From contig OY744522.1 in the NCBI GenBank assembly GCA_963556195.1, positions 41,762,263 to 41,826,262 of the forward strand: DNA of 64,000 bases, given 5' to 3'. The notes beneath the pieces are model-generated. The model was given only the letters and a program-made list of their open reading frames with translations. It was not told the origin of the DNA and made no database searches. The stretch's first letter is position 1; each line of letters opens with the position of its first letter. A program made the translations under genes and the position numbers. The stretch is from Sepiola atlantica (taxonomy: Eukaryota; Mollusca; Cephalopoda; Sepiida; Sepiolidae). Shown here piece by piece: positions 54,000-64,000 of the stretch.

Positions 54000-56230
54000 T
54001 TTCTTTTTCGTGAATGTCAAGCGTAGAAGCAATCTGAAAGATTGTTCTGTACTTCCTTTTGATCCAAAGTTAGTATACTTATCTGTGTAATGTAGTTTCA
54101 TCCCGGTATATTAGCCAACGAAACTGAAACCTTTGCGTCGCCTTCGAGTAAGGTCGATCCGCAAAATAGAAAGAGCCAATCATTTTGACCGTCGCACCAT
54201 CGAAACAAATAATTGCCAATTGTTGATATGTATTACCATGAGTGTCTCTCTCCAAAACCCCACGAGGACTTTGTGAACAAACAAACAAACTACGAAACAG
54301 ACAAACGGACAAATAAGTAAAACAATTTAAAGTTAAAACGATCGTAAATTGTATGAATTCTGTCGCGTGAATCATGGTGATAAGATTCCATCGCTAAATC
54401 ACAGAATTCAAACAGAATTAATTCGTTTCTTCGACAAAAGAATAACAAACAACTAGATTACATAGAAACAAAAACGACTTTGAAGATAGAAAACGAATAA
54501 ATATATCGATTTTTTCCTGATTTTTTATTCTAAATTATACTCAATTGAACGACAAATCGATAAGTTTTCAAAAAGGTATTTTGCTGTCACTGCCTTTCTG
54601 GCGCCGAGAGTATGATTAGTTTGTGGTCCTTTTTCAATTTATTTATTATTATGACGCTTATTAGGATTAATGGAACGGGCGTATTGGGTTCGATTCTATG
54701 TCGAGTAATAACAAAGACTTAAATACGATACTAGTCATTATAAGGTGAGAATAAAATATAATTTGAGTAACCCAAGGAAAGGAGTAGCACTCTCCTGTAC
54801 ACATCTTTTTAGTAGCCAACGAAAATGGAGCCTTTGGGTCGCCCTCAACTACAACCGACTAGAGAAATAGAAAAAAGCCAATGATTATTTCTCGTCGCTT
54901 CAGTAATACAGCTAATTGAAGATTGCTTAACACAAACAATTTATTCATGAGAATCAGCCATTTATAGTTACAGTCTGTCCACATAGTTACATATTAACAA
55001 TTTGCTCATTATATCACCATTAAAAATGAACAGTTTAAATTATCTAAATTCAAAACATACCTTCTTCTTCGACGGCGTTTCATTGTGCGGGAGTGTCCTT
55101 GTTGTCCTCCGAGAACCGAGAATATTTCGTTATCTGTAATAAAAGCCATCTTATGCTGATGACATTATCTTTTTAATTAATACCTCAAAATTTATTTACA
55201 AAAAGGGATTTATTCGTCAGATGTGAGTCCTTTATTATAGCTACTAGAAAGAGGGGATTGGTAGGCGCTAACTAAGCTAACGAAAGGGAGAGATAGAGAG
55301 ATAGAAGGGGAGAGAGAGAGTCAATGATTTATGCTAAGCGCATGGTTTAATTATTTTAACGCTTTGTCAGATGAACTTATAACACTTATTGTCTATTCGA
55401 AGCTTTAATCCAGACGCTCCCGATTACAATTAGCGCTCGCTTAGTCTAAGTTCACTTTCTTCTAGGTTCTATCGTTTCATGTTCTCACTGAAACCATATT
55501 TATTTTCTGAAAGGTTACCGGATAGGTTATTTGTTACCTCTTGTCTAGTCTATATCCTGTTTACGACCCCATGCGAGGACAACTTAAACAAAACATATTT
55601 AGTTCATATTTAGTTAATATTTGTACCAGCAAACGTACCCAACACTATTGACAAAAATAACCTCTATTGTTCTCTATCTCTCCTGAAAACTAGCCCAGTT
55701 TAATACGAGTAATCAACAGTTATAACAGTGAGGATATTGACGTCGTAGATCAGATGTAGATATTTTAACCCATTCCTTTTCGCAATTATTTTTATTTGTT
55801 TATTTTTTTTTAGATTTCCAATATTCACTTTTTATTCTTCAATTATTTAATTAAAATAACTTACGGTCGTCTGACTTAGCTCTAAGTAAAGATATTAGAT
55901 TCATTACGGCATCCCTACAAATGGTAAACCTATACAATGATATACTTATTGTCGTCGTAGAATATGGAATGACGTCTTTAATAAATGACACCCTAACAGT
56001 TGTTGCCAAACTTTTTACATAAAAAACAGGAAAGAAAAACGACGAGTGTTAAGATTAATCCATCATAAGTAAGAACGAAGAGAAAATAGTGTTAAAAGAA
56101 CAGGCGAAAAAGACTATGACATAACATTGAGAGTATACATACATATAATCTATATTTTTTCATCCGGCTCTACTAAATGTTAGTATAATCTTATAATATA
56201 AAAAGCGTAGTGACAATTTGTGCATAAGCT
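54000..56230. other. No gene; one diverged direct repeat
   Basis: Segments 54107-54235 and 54810-54935 share 'agccaacgaaa', 'cctttgcgtcgcc'/'cctttgggtcgcc', 'atagaaa' and 'agccaat' in order, about 700 bp apart; class unknown. A (GA)n patch lies at 55285-55320. No gene recognised. Confidence 0.5.
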
Positions 56231-56235
56231 AAGAA

Positions 56236-56292
56236 TTAACCCAAACCCTAACCCTAACGCTAACTGTAACCCTAACGCTAACCGTAACCCTA
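56236..56292. repeat. Interstitial telomere-like (CCCTAA)n, degenerate
   Basis: CCCTAA mixed with CGCTAA, CTGTAA and CCGTAA variants. Confidence 0.85.
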
Positions 56293-56294
56293 AC

Positions 56295-56885
56295 TCGGGG
56301 AAGAAAGAAAAAAATAATAATTGCGAAGGGAATGAGAAAAATAGAACCAAAATACAGCATTGAGTGTATAAATATAGGTAAATGTCACTGCGGGTTACTT
56401 TTTTTTTCTACGAGCAGTTATTAAGGGAAATCAGACTTATATTGTTACGTATGTTCCTAATCTTATACATACATTTAAGTCACTTTTTCTCTCATACTTT
56501 TGTAAGCAGTAGCTTTTTTAATAGAAAATACATAAAAATCACGTTCGTAAGTCATATAAGACAAACATTGTTCTCTGTTGTTAAAAATAAACATTGTATT
56601 CCAATCGATGTCATCGATGTTTATATAAAATCCTGACTAATATTTTATTTCTATTAGTCCTAAAGCTAAATTAGTATGTCTCTTACACAATCAGAATTCC
56701 TAATACTGCTACCTGAATCGCCGGGTTCAATTTTAATAACAGATTGCTTCTGATGAATTGTCCTTTCCGCGTTATTTATCTCTTTTCTTTTGTTGCCTTT
56801 AGATCACAAAGAGGAACATTAAATTAGAGGACGAGGGGGGATGAAAGTCGGAAAGAATGCTGGCTACTGTTATCTTTACCAACAG
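56295..56885. other. No gene recognised
   Basis: The 84-aa frame at 56382-56636 has no recognisable domain. Confidence 0.5.
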
Positions 56886-56888
56886 TTT

Positions 56889-56891
<3 letters not shown>

Positions 56892-56930
<39 letters not shown>
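56892..56930. repeat. (GA)n microsatellite
   Basis: About 20 GA units directly upstream of a tRNA-like sequence. Confidence 0.95.
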
Positions 56931-56932
<2 letters not shown>

Positions 56933-56933
56933 G

Positions 56934-57006
56934 ATTCGGTGGCTCAGTTGTTTAACACACTGTAATTATATGAAGAGGTTATGAGTTCGAACTTTATCCG
57001 AGCATA
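56934..57006 (+). repeat. tRNA-like sequence (pseudogene or SINE head)
   Basis: A-box-like GGTGGCTCAGTTGTTTAAC and B-box-like GAGTTCGAAC are correctly ordered. The acceptor stem pairs at only about five of seven positions and the T-stem is imperfect, so it is not a working tRNA. Confidence 0.45.
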
Positions 57007-57009
57007 AGT

Positions 57010-57745
57010 ATTTTATTTTCTGATTGTGACCTTAAATTAACGCAACAATTTCAAATTACGGTACTCTTATAGATGACACACTATGTTTCCGTGACTTTGC
57101 GTCGTCAACGTTCGGTCAGGTCTCGGAAACGCCCGAGAGTTTACGAGACGAACACTGTCAAACGCTAAATTGAAGACTGTCAGATGATAATAACAAACCA
57201 TAGCTAAACCACTGTTATTAATTCGATGTGTATTTATTTATTTATTTATTTTATTCTTTTTAATGAACGCACTGTTCTTAGAACAGTGATTTTTTCCAAT
57301 CTTTTTTCTATGTATTTATTTCCTTTTATGACAGTTTAATGTTACGGTTGAAGCTTGTTTAAAACTTTTCTTGCGTACTGGTCCTGTCGCTGGCAGAAAG
57401 CAATTAGTCATTCGGGAGATTCAATGAGCTAAAAGCGATGATAGAAATTCATTGATCTTCCGTGACTTCGCGTCGTCAACGTTTGGGCAGGTATCGGAAG
57501 CGTTCAAAAGTTGACGAAACTATTAACCAATTAGGTTGCAGGACGCATTAAACAATCGGGCTACAGCAAGCAGCCGATAACCTTTGGAAGAAATTAATAG
57601 CATTCAATAACAACATTGAATGCGATTAATTTATTCCATGGATTTATATTCCATGAATTACCTCCGGAGATTCGGAAGCTTGTCCGCCGAGTCGATACTA
57701 CAATTAAACATATCAAGACAAGAGAAAATTCTGTCTTCTTGAATG

Positions 57746-57750
<5 letters not shown>
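57010..57750. repeat. Unclassified; one 65-bp direct repeat pair
   Basis: Segments 57083-57150 and 57457-57525 share 'ttccgtgactt', 'gcgtcgtcaacgtt' and 'caggt(c/a)tcgga', about 375 bp apart. No gene recognised. Confidence 0.6.

Positions 57751-57754
<4 letters not shown>

Positions 57755-57787
<33 letters not shown>
57755..57787. repeat. (TA)n microsatellite
   Basis: About 16 TA units. Confidence 0.9.
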
Positions 57788-57789
<2 letters not shown>

Positions 57790-57790
<1 letters not shown>

Positions 57791-59826
57791 GATTCATTAT
57801 TATCAAACGTTTTCACCGCATCAATTATGCTGTCACAACTTTATTTAGATAACCGATGAATCAAGACGTCCAGGAACATACGTTATAATGCAATCCTCTC
57901 GGTGTCAAACTAAATTATTTACTGCGTTGTAATATTTTATCTTTCTTAATTTTTATTCATTTCACTCGAAAGTAGGTCAGATGCGAGGAAGAAGCGTTTT
58001 ACAGTGAAAAGTTAGTTTCAGTGCATTTTTCGAACCAACGTAATTATTTAGAATGATACATTTTGTTTATTTACAAACAGAAATGACAGCTTCACTCAGT
58101 TCGTTTTGTATTCGACTGTTGGATTCAATCGATCAATTGTGTGAACAATATTGTTTTTTCTTGTCGACGATGAATGTGATGTAAGGTATGGATGCACGTA
58201 TGTGTACTAATAAGAATAATGTTTTATATCTTTATTATATCTAAATTGTATCTTAGGCATGCCTTAGTGTGTGAAAAGTATAATAATGAAAAAAGAGCGA
58301 CTAATATAAATTGTTATAAATAATTAGCCATGAATTCGAAATTCATATGCGCTAATATTAGTAAACGTAATAGATATTACTATCATGCACATCTTTAGCG
58401 CTACGATCCTGTGAAGTGAACTTTCTGTACTTTACTAAATAAATTACCTCAGTTTAATGATTGACGGTCGTAGTAGTTGTTAATAAATGAAGGAACACTC
58501 ACCCAACTTTCCCTGAACATGACGAAAAAATGTAAATATTGATCGGACTAAAAAAGGAAATTAATGTGATTGAAAACTATAACTTTTGCGACACATAACA
58601 ATTTAAGAGGCCTAAACATATTTGTATATTTAACCTTAGTTTATTAAACTATTCTAGTCAAGAAAATATCAAAAATCTCATTTTATTTTATATATAAGAT
58701 TGGGGATGATGAAGACTGAATGTTCTAATAACGATCAAACATTAAATCGTATAGAATGTTTAAAGGGATAACTCTGGAATACTGTAAATATTATTAAGCA
58801 AAATGTATGTGAAAAGCAATTCTGTCCACAGTGTTCCATTAGAGGAAGATAGAACGGGATTAGAATAACTAGAGGCAGGAATGTTGCAACACAAACGCGC
58901 CATGACCGACTCAATCGACTAACGATCTTTTAAACTTTCAATTCTTTTTATTACAAGCGTTAGTTATCTATCGGCTTGGGGATATTCACCAATGTCGAGA
59001 GAGAGAGAGAGAGCAAATTACTGATTTCATAATTACTTATCAAGTAAGTTCTTAACCATTCGTGGAGGGGGGAAAAGAGATCTTTCGCCTGTATTTTCTT
59101 AGGGAATCAATTCCCCTAATCTTGTTGCGGACTACATCTTAAATCACGTCTCATAGGCTCGCCCCCAAAACCCAGACTGGCACAAACTCTCAGCTTCTCA
59201 CGAAAAAGGAGTGACGTCACGGATCCACACTGCAACACTCATGCGCACACATTTTCTTTACTCATGTTTTCTGACCTCTTGACCCGGTGCTCGTCAACGT
59301 TCGCTTTGACAGCACCTGTGAGCTCCAACCGTGAGAACATCCCTATTCTGCACCCGACTGCACGGGTCCAGCCGCGCTAAATCGCGCAAGTCATTTCCAA
59401 CAGATACGTCCACCTCAAGATGCGTACGCTCACACAGGACCATTATCCAACAGGGAGTGTTCGATCTGTTATTTCAGAAAGCGAGAATGTAAGATATATT
59501 ATATTGATTAGCCAATAAAAACGCTTTTCAGATGATAAATAAAATGTGTAGGTAGAGTATTTATATAGAGTATTTCATATGCAGTAGCAAGATAGAAACA
59601 CGAATTTAAAAACAGCGCTACCATAGCTATGTTTTCTATAAAAAGGTGTCCCGGTATATATTATTGCCAGTGATAGTTAGTAGAGTGTTAAATTAAAAAT
59701 CCTTCAATTTTCTGTATGATTAGCTACCTTAAGAGAAAATACCGAGCCTGAACAAGTATGAACATCTCTGAAATTGAACGAAACTAATTTATAGTTTCTG
59801 GAACACGACAATAATAAGCCTTAATC

Positions 59827-59828
<2 letters not shown>
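57790..59828. other. No gene recognised
   Basis: Mixed-composition sequence; 59150-59460 is less AT-rich (for example 'ccgactgcacgggtccagcc'), but I see no frame or RNA gene there. Confidence 0.5.

Positions 59829-59871
<43 letters not shown>
59829..59871. repeat. (TA)n bordering the mariner-type element
   Basis: About 21 TA units; the last TA is the target dinucleotide. Confidence 0.95.
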
Positions 59872-59875
<4 letters not shown>

Positions 59876-61215
59876 GTGCCCCCCCCCAAAAAAAAACAGG
59901 CCCCGTGTACACTTTATATGATATCTCTTTTATTTATTCACCGATTGCCCTTATTTTACAGGACATGGCAGAATCAACGACCGTGAGTACACCAAGAACT
60001 CAGTGGGAGCTGGGACAAAGAATACACTGTGTTAAATTTTACTACAAGACAGGATCGTTTAAGAAAACCCAGGACAGTTTCATGCATCAGTTCCAATGTG
60101 AAAAGGCTCCATCCAAAAGCAGAATTCAGAACTGGGTGGACCACTTCGAGAAGTATGGGGCCGTAGAGAACCTACAATCTGCCAGTGAGAACCGTCCAAG
60201 CCACTCGGGACGTCCCAAAGAAGCGGACAGCCGAGCTGGTCGAAAGTGTGAGAGAGTCTCTCCAGGAGAGTCCGAAACGCTCTGTGCGTAAGCGAAGTCA
60301 GTCCCTCGGTATAGTCCGTGAGACTTGCAGGAGAGTGATGGTGAACGATATCAGGGCTTACCCATAGAGAATACAGACGCTGCAGACACTTACAGCCTCA
60401 GACAAGAAACAGAGGAGCGCTATGGCAGTCAAGATTCTCGATAAGATAGAGGAGACACCAGGTTTCCTCAACCTCTTTTGGACCTCAGATGAAGCATACT
60501 TCCGTCTTGACGAAAACTATTCCTCCAGACCCAATGAAGTAGCCACCAAGCCCCTGCACTCTCCTAAGTGTACGGTATGGGCTGCAATCTCGGTCAGAGG
60601 CATCATCGGACCAATCTCCATCGAAGAATCTGGCGCAGCAGTGACAGTCACCAAAGAGCGGTATGTGGAGGTCCTCAAAACCTTCAAGAGTAGACTCCAG
60701 ACCCTCTACCCGTCGCCCATGAGCAAGTTCTAGTTCCAGCACGACGGAGCAAGTTCTCACATATCAAACCTGTCCTGAGATTGGCTGAAAGAGAACTTCG
60801 GAGGCCGAGTGATCAGTCTCAAGACTAATTTTGAGTGGCCACCCCATAGCCCGGACCTAAGCACTCCAGATTTTTTCCTTTGGGGCTATCTTAAAGATAG
60901 AGTGTACGCAGGGAAACTCAGAACCATCACGGAACTCAAGGAAGCCATCAGGGAGAAGATGAGAGCCATTCCCAATTCAGTCTGTAAGAACGTGATGGAC
61001 AACTTCGTGCTGCGCCTCAAGAAATGCACGGAGCTAAATGGAGGCCATCTAGAACACATGCTTTAGAACGGAGAAAAAATGGTTAAAGACCCTAGTGTTT
61101 TGATGTGATGTTTTGAATAGAATAAACTACTTATGACCAAAAATGCATTTCATTCGGACCAATCAGTATGAAACGGGGCTTAATTAGAGTTGGGGCCCGT
61201 TTTTTTTGGGTCACC

Positions 61216-61218
<3 letters not shown>
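59872..61218 (+). mobile_element. Mariner-type (DD41D) transposon, nearly full length
   Basis: The left end CAGAGTGCCC then a C/A run and 'caggccccgtgtac'; the right end, reverse complemented, is CAGGGTGACCC, an A-run, 'cgggcccc'. These imperfect terminal inverted repeats of about 27 bp are flanked by TA, and about 1.35 kb is a normal length for Tc1/mariner elements. (TA)n adjoins both ends. It encodes the broken transposase at 59965-61066. Confidence 0.85.
59965..61066 (+). pseudogene. DD41D mariner-type transposase
   Basis: Cut-and-paste transposase of the IS630-Tc1-mariner group. The N-terminal helix-turn-helix region (GQRIHCVKFYYKTGSFKKT, then KSRIQNWVDHFEKYG) is followed by FWTSDEAYFRLDENYS (first catalytic Asp), FQHDGASSHIS (second) and HSPDLSTPDFFLWGYLKDRV (third). 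I count 41 residues between the second and third Asp, so DD41D. The ORF starts at 59965 and ends at 61066. It is broken by one frameshift between about 60185 and 60230 and by three in-frame stops (about 60365, 60731 and 60776). All three catalytic Asp codons survive, so decay is fairly recent. Confidence 0.85.

Positions 61219-61261
<43 letters not shown>
61219..61261. repeat. (TA)n bordering the mariner-type element
   Basis: About 21 TA units at the right end. Confidence 0.95.
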
Positions 61262-61264
<3 letters not shown>

Positions 61265-61265
<1 letters not shown>

Positions 61266-63535
61266 TAGTATTCTTAAAAGTGTACATTTTCTAACATTCA
61301 AAATTTGAAAACAAAATGATAGACCGATGACAACAAAGCACCCGGTTGTTATACAGAAACTAATGTAATAAATAGATATTTGGATACACTGTAAAAATAT
61401 TAGTCAACAGACGTGTACATTTTCTCTTAGGTAATAAGGTACGAACTAAGTTACTTATTGTCGTAATATCTTATATGTAATATGCTGCATGGTCATATTT
61501 AACGGTGTACATAGGTGGCAGTGGTAGTAAATCGTAGTGTGAGAGTAAAATGTGATCCCACTTCCTGTATTAATGACTATTTTAAAAGAAAATGTCGTGC
61601 AGAACTAAATATAAAAATCGCTGTAATTGGAAGTTTAATAGTTTCGGAAAACACACAGCACTAATTGGCGTAAATACATGCTACGGTACATTTGTGCATG
61701 AAGCTTTTGTTTGGAAAGCTATTCCCATCAACGTTACAAGACATAACCTCACTCCACTTTATATATATATATATATATCGGAAATATTAAACAGTTTTGT
61801 ATTAAAAAAGTAGATTGACACCAAACAAAACACTTAATTAAGATACAAAAATGTATCTACAAAATACAGCTTTGGATGCACTGTAAAAAATAGTCAACAG
61901 AATTATATATTTTCTCGTAGGTATGAATTTGTGCGACCTTAACGTTCAGCATCATTACGACGTTAAAGCTCACCATTGTTACCGACGAAGCAGAGTCAGA
62001 ATAACAATTACCAAGATTTGGTTGAACAGTATATTTTTGCATCAGAAAGCACTGATTAATCAACCCACGAAATTCAAAATTTTCCGTTGGTGTGAAAATT
62101 TGCGACAGTAGCTTCATTTAAAAAAAAAAACTATTTGTAAACTAATAATCCGAAAGGAATCACATTTTTACATGTGTCATTAGAAGGTTACTTCTTTATA
62201 AAAAAATATGGTTCTCGTATTTGTTGTGCTATCTGTATACCAGGCTTGTGACTTATTGCGTGATATGGCAATATGATTCGACCTCTGTTACCTAGCTTCG
62301 TCATATTTTGTGGGTATTCTGCTGTTTGGTCATGCGTCACGAACGGTACAGAGTCCTTGAGATAGCTAATAACAAAATCTGACGACTTACTTAGAAGATT
62401 TCATCAGTAAGATATCGATGTTTGGTAATTCTTGATAATTCCCCTTTCGATATTAATATAAACTCATCATTTATTTAATAGGAACTACTGGCGAACTCTG
62501 ACGAACTCTGGCGAAAAAAAAACATCTCTAATTTCATGATCCCCCGATATATTAATCTTACTCGTATATCAACAGATTTAGCATCGGTGTGGGTCTGGAA
62601 TGGCGAGGCTGGGCAGGTCCGGTCCGGTCTTCCTGAGAGAAGGGTGATGTGGGATAAAGATCGGAGTGTCATAAGATGCACAGGACGATTGCGAGCAGAA
62701 ACAGCGGCCTCTTTCTGAAATCGTATGATGTATCCGGGTCTCGATGACCTGAATAGCGCAATACTAACGATGACGCAAACACAAGGACAGATATTTGAAA
62801 AATGCGTCCATTTAATCTGCGCGATTAGCGATACAATTCATATGAGAAATTTAGACGTGACAAACTGTTGTACAGAACGTTTTATAGAAATGCGTTGATG
62901 CATCTTAAATGGCTATTTCCAATATAAGCCAGACAAAGCGACAAAACATTACTCGTGACGGAGAAATAACGTTTCCTATAGAGAAGTTTAATCGCATCTG
63001 AAATAAGATCTGCCCGTTTCGTTTGAGCGATTAAAATGCAGACGGACAGACAGAACTTTTAATAGAAATATTTGGACGCATCTAAAATTATGTTTCAGAC
63101 ACACGTGAGACAGACCAAGGAACATCTTATTAAAACGTTTATAGACCGACTGACTGACGCACAGAATCTATTAAAAAAATACGTGGACATACGTTCGAAA
63201 CCGACAAAGGCTAAAGACTTAGAAACATAAGTTGAAAATTTTCCACGATTCAAATCCCCCGTAACATTAATATATTTACCTCTTTTTTCTCTCAATTGAT
63301 TGCTCGAACTTTAACAATTTTCTCCTCATTTCTCATTCGATCATTCTAATGTTTCCTCTTAGAGGGTCAGACAATAATGCCGTAAAAAAGATTTTAGCAT
63401 TTTTTTCTACACTCCCACTTATTTGATAAATAATAATGATTCCTCTGAAATTTATCTTACCATGTTTTTGTACTCGAATTCTACTTACACACACACGAAC
63501 AGAGCAGAAAGGGAAAAGATTACGAAATACTAAGC
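61265..63535. other. No gene; one diverged direct repeat
   Basis: Segments 61379-61440 and 61868-61925 share 'tttggatacactgtaaaaa'/'tttggatgcactgtaaaaa', 'tagtcaacaga' and 'attttctc(t/g)taggta'. Short (TA)n at 61759-61778. Small frames around 61592-62681 are unsupported. Confidence 0.5.
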
Positions 63536-63539
63536 TCTT

Positions 63540-63740
63540 ATGGACGACATGAAAAGAAACTGGCATCTTAGGAACATCTCCATAATACCAGTAATTATAG
63601 GAGCAACAGGACTAATGAAAAAGAATTTCAAAAGCTGTCTGGCGGGTATACCCGGTGAACCGTGTGCAAGAGAAATACAAACAATTGCACTTAAAGGGAC
63701 GGTTAGAATCTTAGATAGATATCTAGGCTGGAGTGTCTGA
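63540..63740 (+). pseudogene. Non-LTR retrotransposon ORF2 C-terminal tail
   Basis: A 66-residue frame with WHLRNISIIPVIIGATGLMK, then IQTIALKGTVRILDRYLGW. The pattern 'VIPVVIGALG... LQKxxLLGTARILRK' is a conserved C-terminal tail of many LINE reverse transcriptases in animals. A 3' UTR of about 70 bp ('catccggtaggatgcccatc') follows, then (TA)n at 63809. Everything upstream is absent, so this is a 5'-truncated LINE insertion. Confidence 0.7.
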
Positions 63741-63804
63741 AATAGCCGGTGAATGTCTGGCATCCGGTAGGATGCCCATCTCGAGCAAAAGCAGAAAGAT
63801 AAGT

Positions 63805-63808
<4 letters not shown>

Positions 63809-63840
<32 letters not shown>
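63809..63840. repeat. (TA)n microsatellite
   Basis: About 16 TA units at the 3' end of the LINE fragment. Confidence 0.9.
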
Positions 63841-63843
<3 letters not shown>

Positions 63844-64000
63844 GAAAGAAAGATGAAGATAAACAATTGTATTAAATTACATAAACTTACATAAATTAAT
63901 ACAAATTTTATTACATCGAAAGTTTAGATGCAAGTAGTTACATTAATCCTTAAACCATGGTCTTTCAAAGATAAAACTCTTCTAGTCAGAGGATAAAATC

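Overview
This window looks like gene-poor, repeat-dominated genomic DNA from a metazoan. It is AT-rich and holds dozens of long (TA)n tracts, (TAA)n/(GAA)n blocks, tRNA-headed short retroposons, CR1/L2/Jockey-like and RTE-like LINE debris, a Penelope-like element (PLE) with a GIY-YIG endonuclease, mariner-type elements and hammerhead-ribozyme-like motifs. A cephalopod mollusc (octopus-like) is my best guess; that is inference from repeat style, not proof. I see no host protein-coding exon I would defend. Every coding trace I recognise belongs to a mobile element or a decayed repeated gene family, and most long open frames are artefacts of (TA)n or purine-rich repeats.

Layout. 0-9.7 kb: a LINE tail, fold-back repeats, TA tracts, a decayed tandem repeat split by a tRNA-headed fold-back SINE, and a second SINE. 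9.7-11.5 kb: a 5'-truncated PLE (minus strand) with a hammerhead motif in its 3' region. 12.9-15.4 kb: a diverged satellite field with a regular 30-bp minisatellite core (13.3-14.6 kb). 15.8-25 kb: the densest accessory region, with hammerhead motifs, a LINE split by telomere-like repeats, a 0.5-kb fold-back element, a tandem dimer of tRNA-headed hammerhead units, a near-perfect palindrome carrying a hammerhead motif on each strand, and a LINE. 25.5-26.8 kb: trinucleotide repeats containing a U2-snRNA-headed SINE. 26.9-30.3 kb: LINE tails, a palindromic MITE with a transposase fragment, and another hammerhead unit. 30.3-38.6 kb: AT-rich DNA, a purine-rich block, tRNA-like elements, a second U2-headed SINE and a second fold-back SINE. 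43.6-53.7 kb: PLE derivatives, LINEs, mariner fragments, a decayed repeated gene family, a 127-bp tandem repeat, a solo LTR, and an RTE 3' end next to a hammerhead motif. 59.9-61.2 kb: a nearly full-length but broken DD41D mariner-type element. The window ends with another LINE tail.

How the parts relate. The most interesting theme is small self-cleaving RNA motifs. I count about a dozen hammerhead-like loci in at least four sequence contexts: PLE 3' regions, two kinds of tRNA-headed short element, and a palindromic element. In several copies stem I (CCTACA with TGTAGG) is constant while stem III differs in sequence yet stays a short palindrome, which is what selection on a folded RNA would leave. 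Two units in tandem 352 bp apart (18.7-19.3 kb) have the arrangement expected of a retrozyme, a non-autonomous retroelement that makes small circular RNAs. Many elements sit directly against (TA)n, so TA microsatellites are either preferred targets or are seeded by insertion. All assignments come from reading the sequence by eye; no search or folding program was run.
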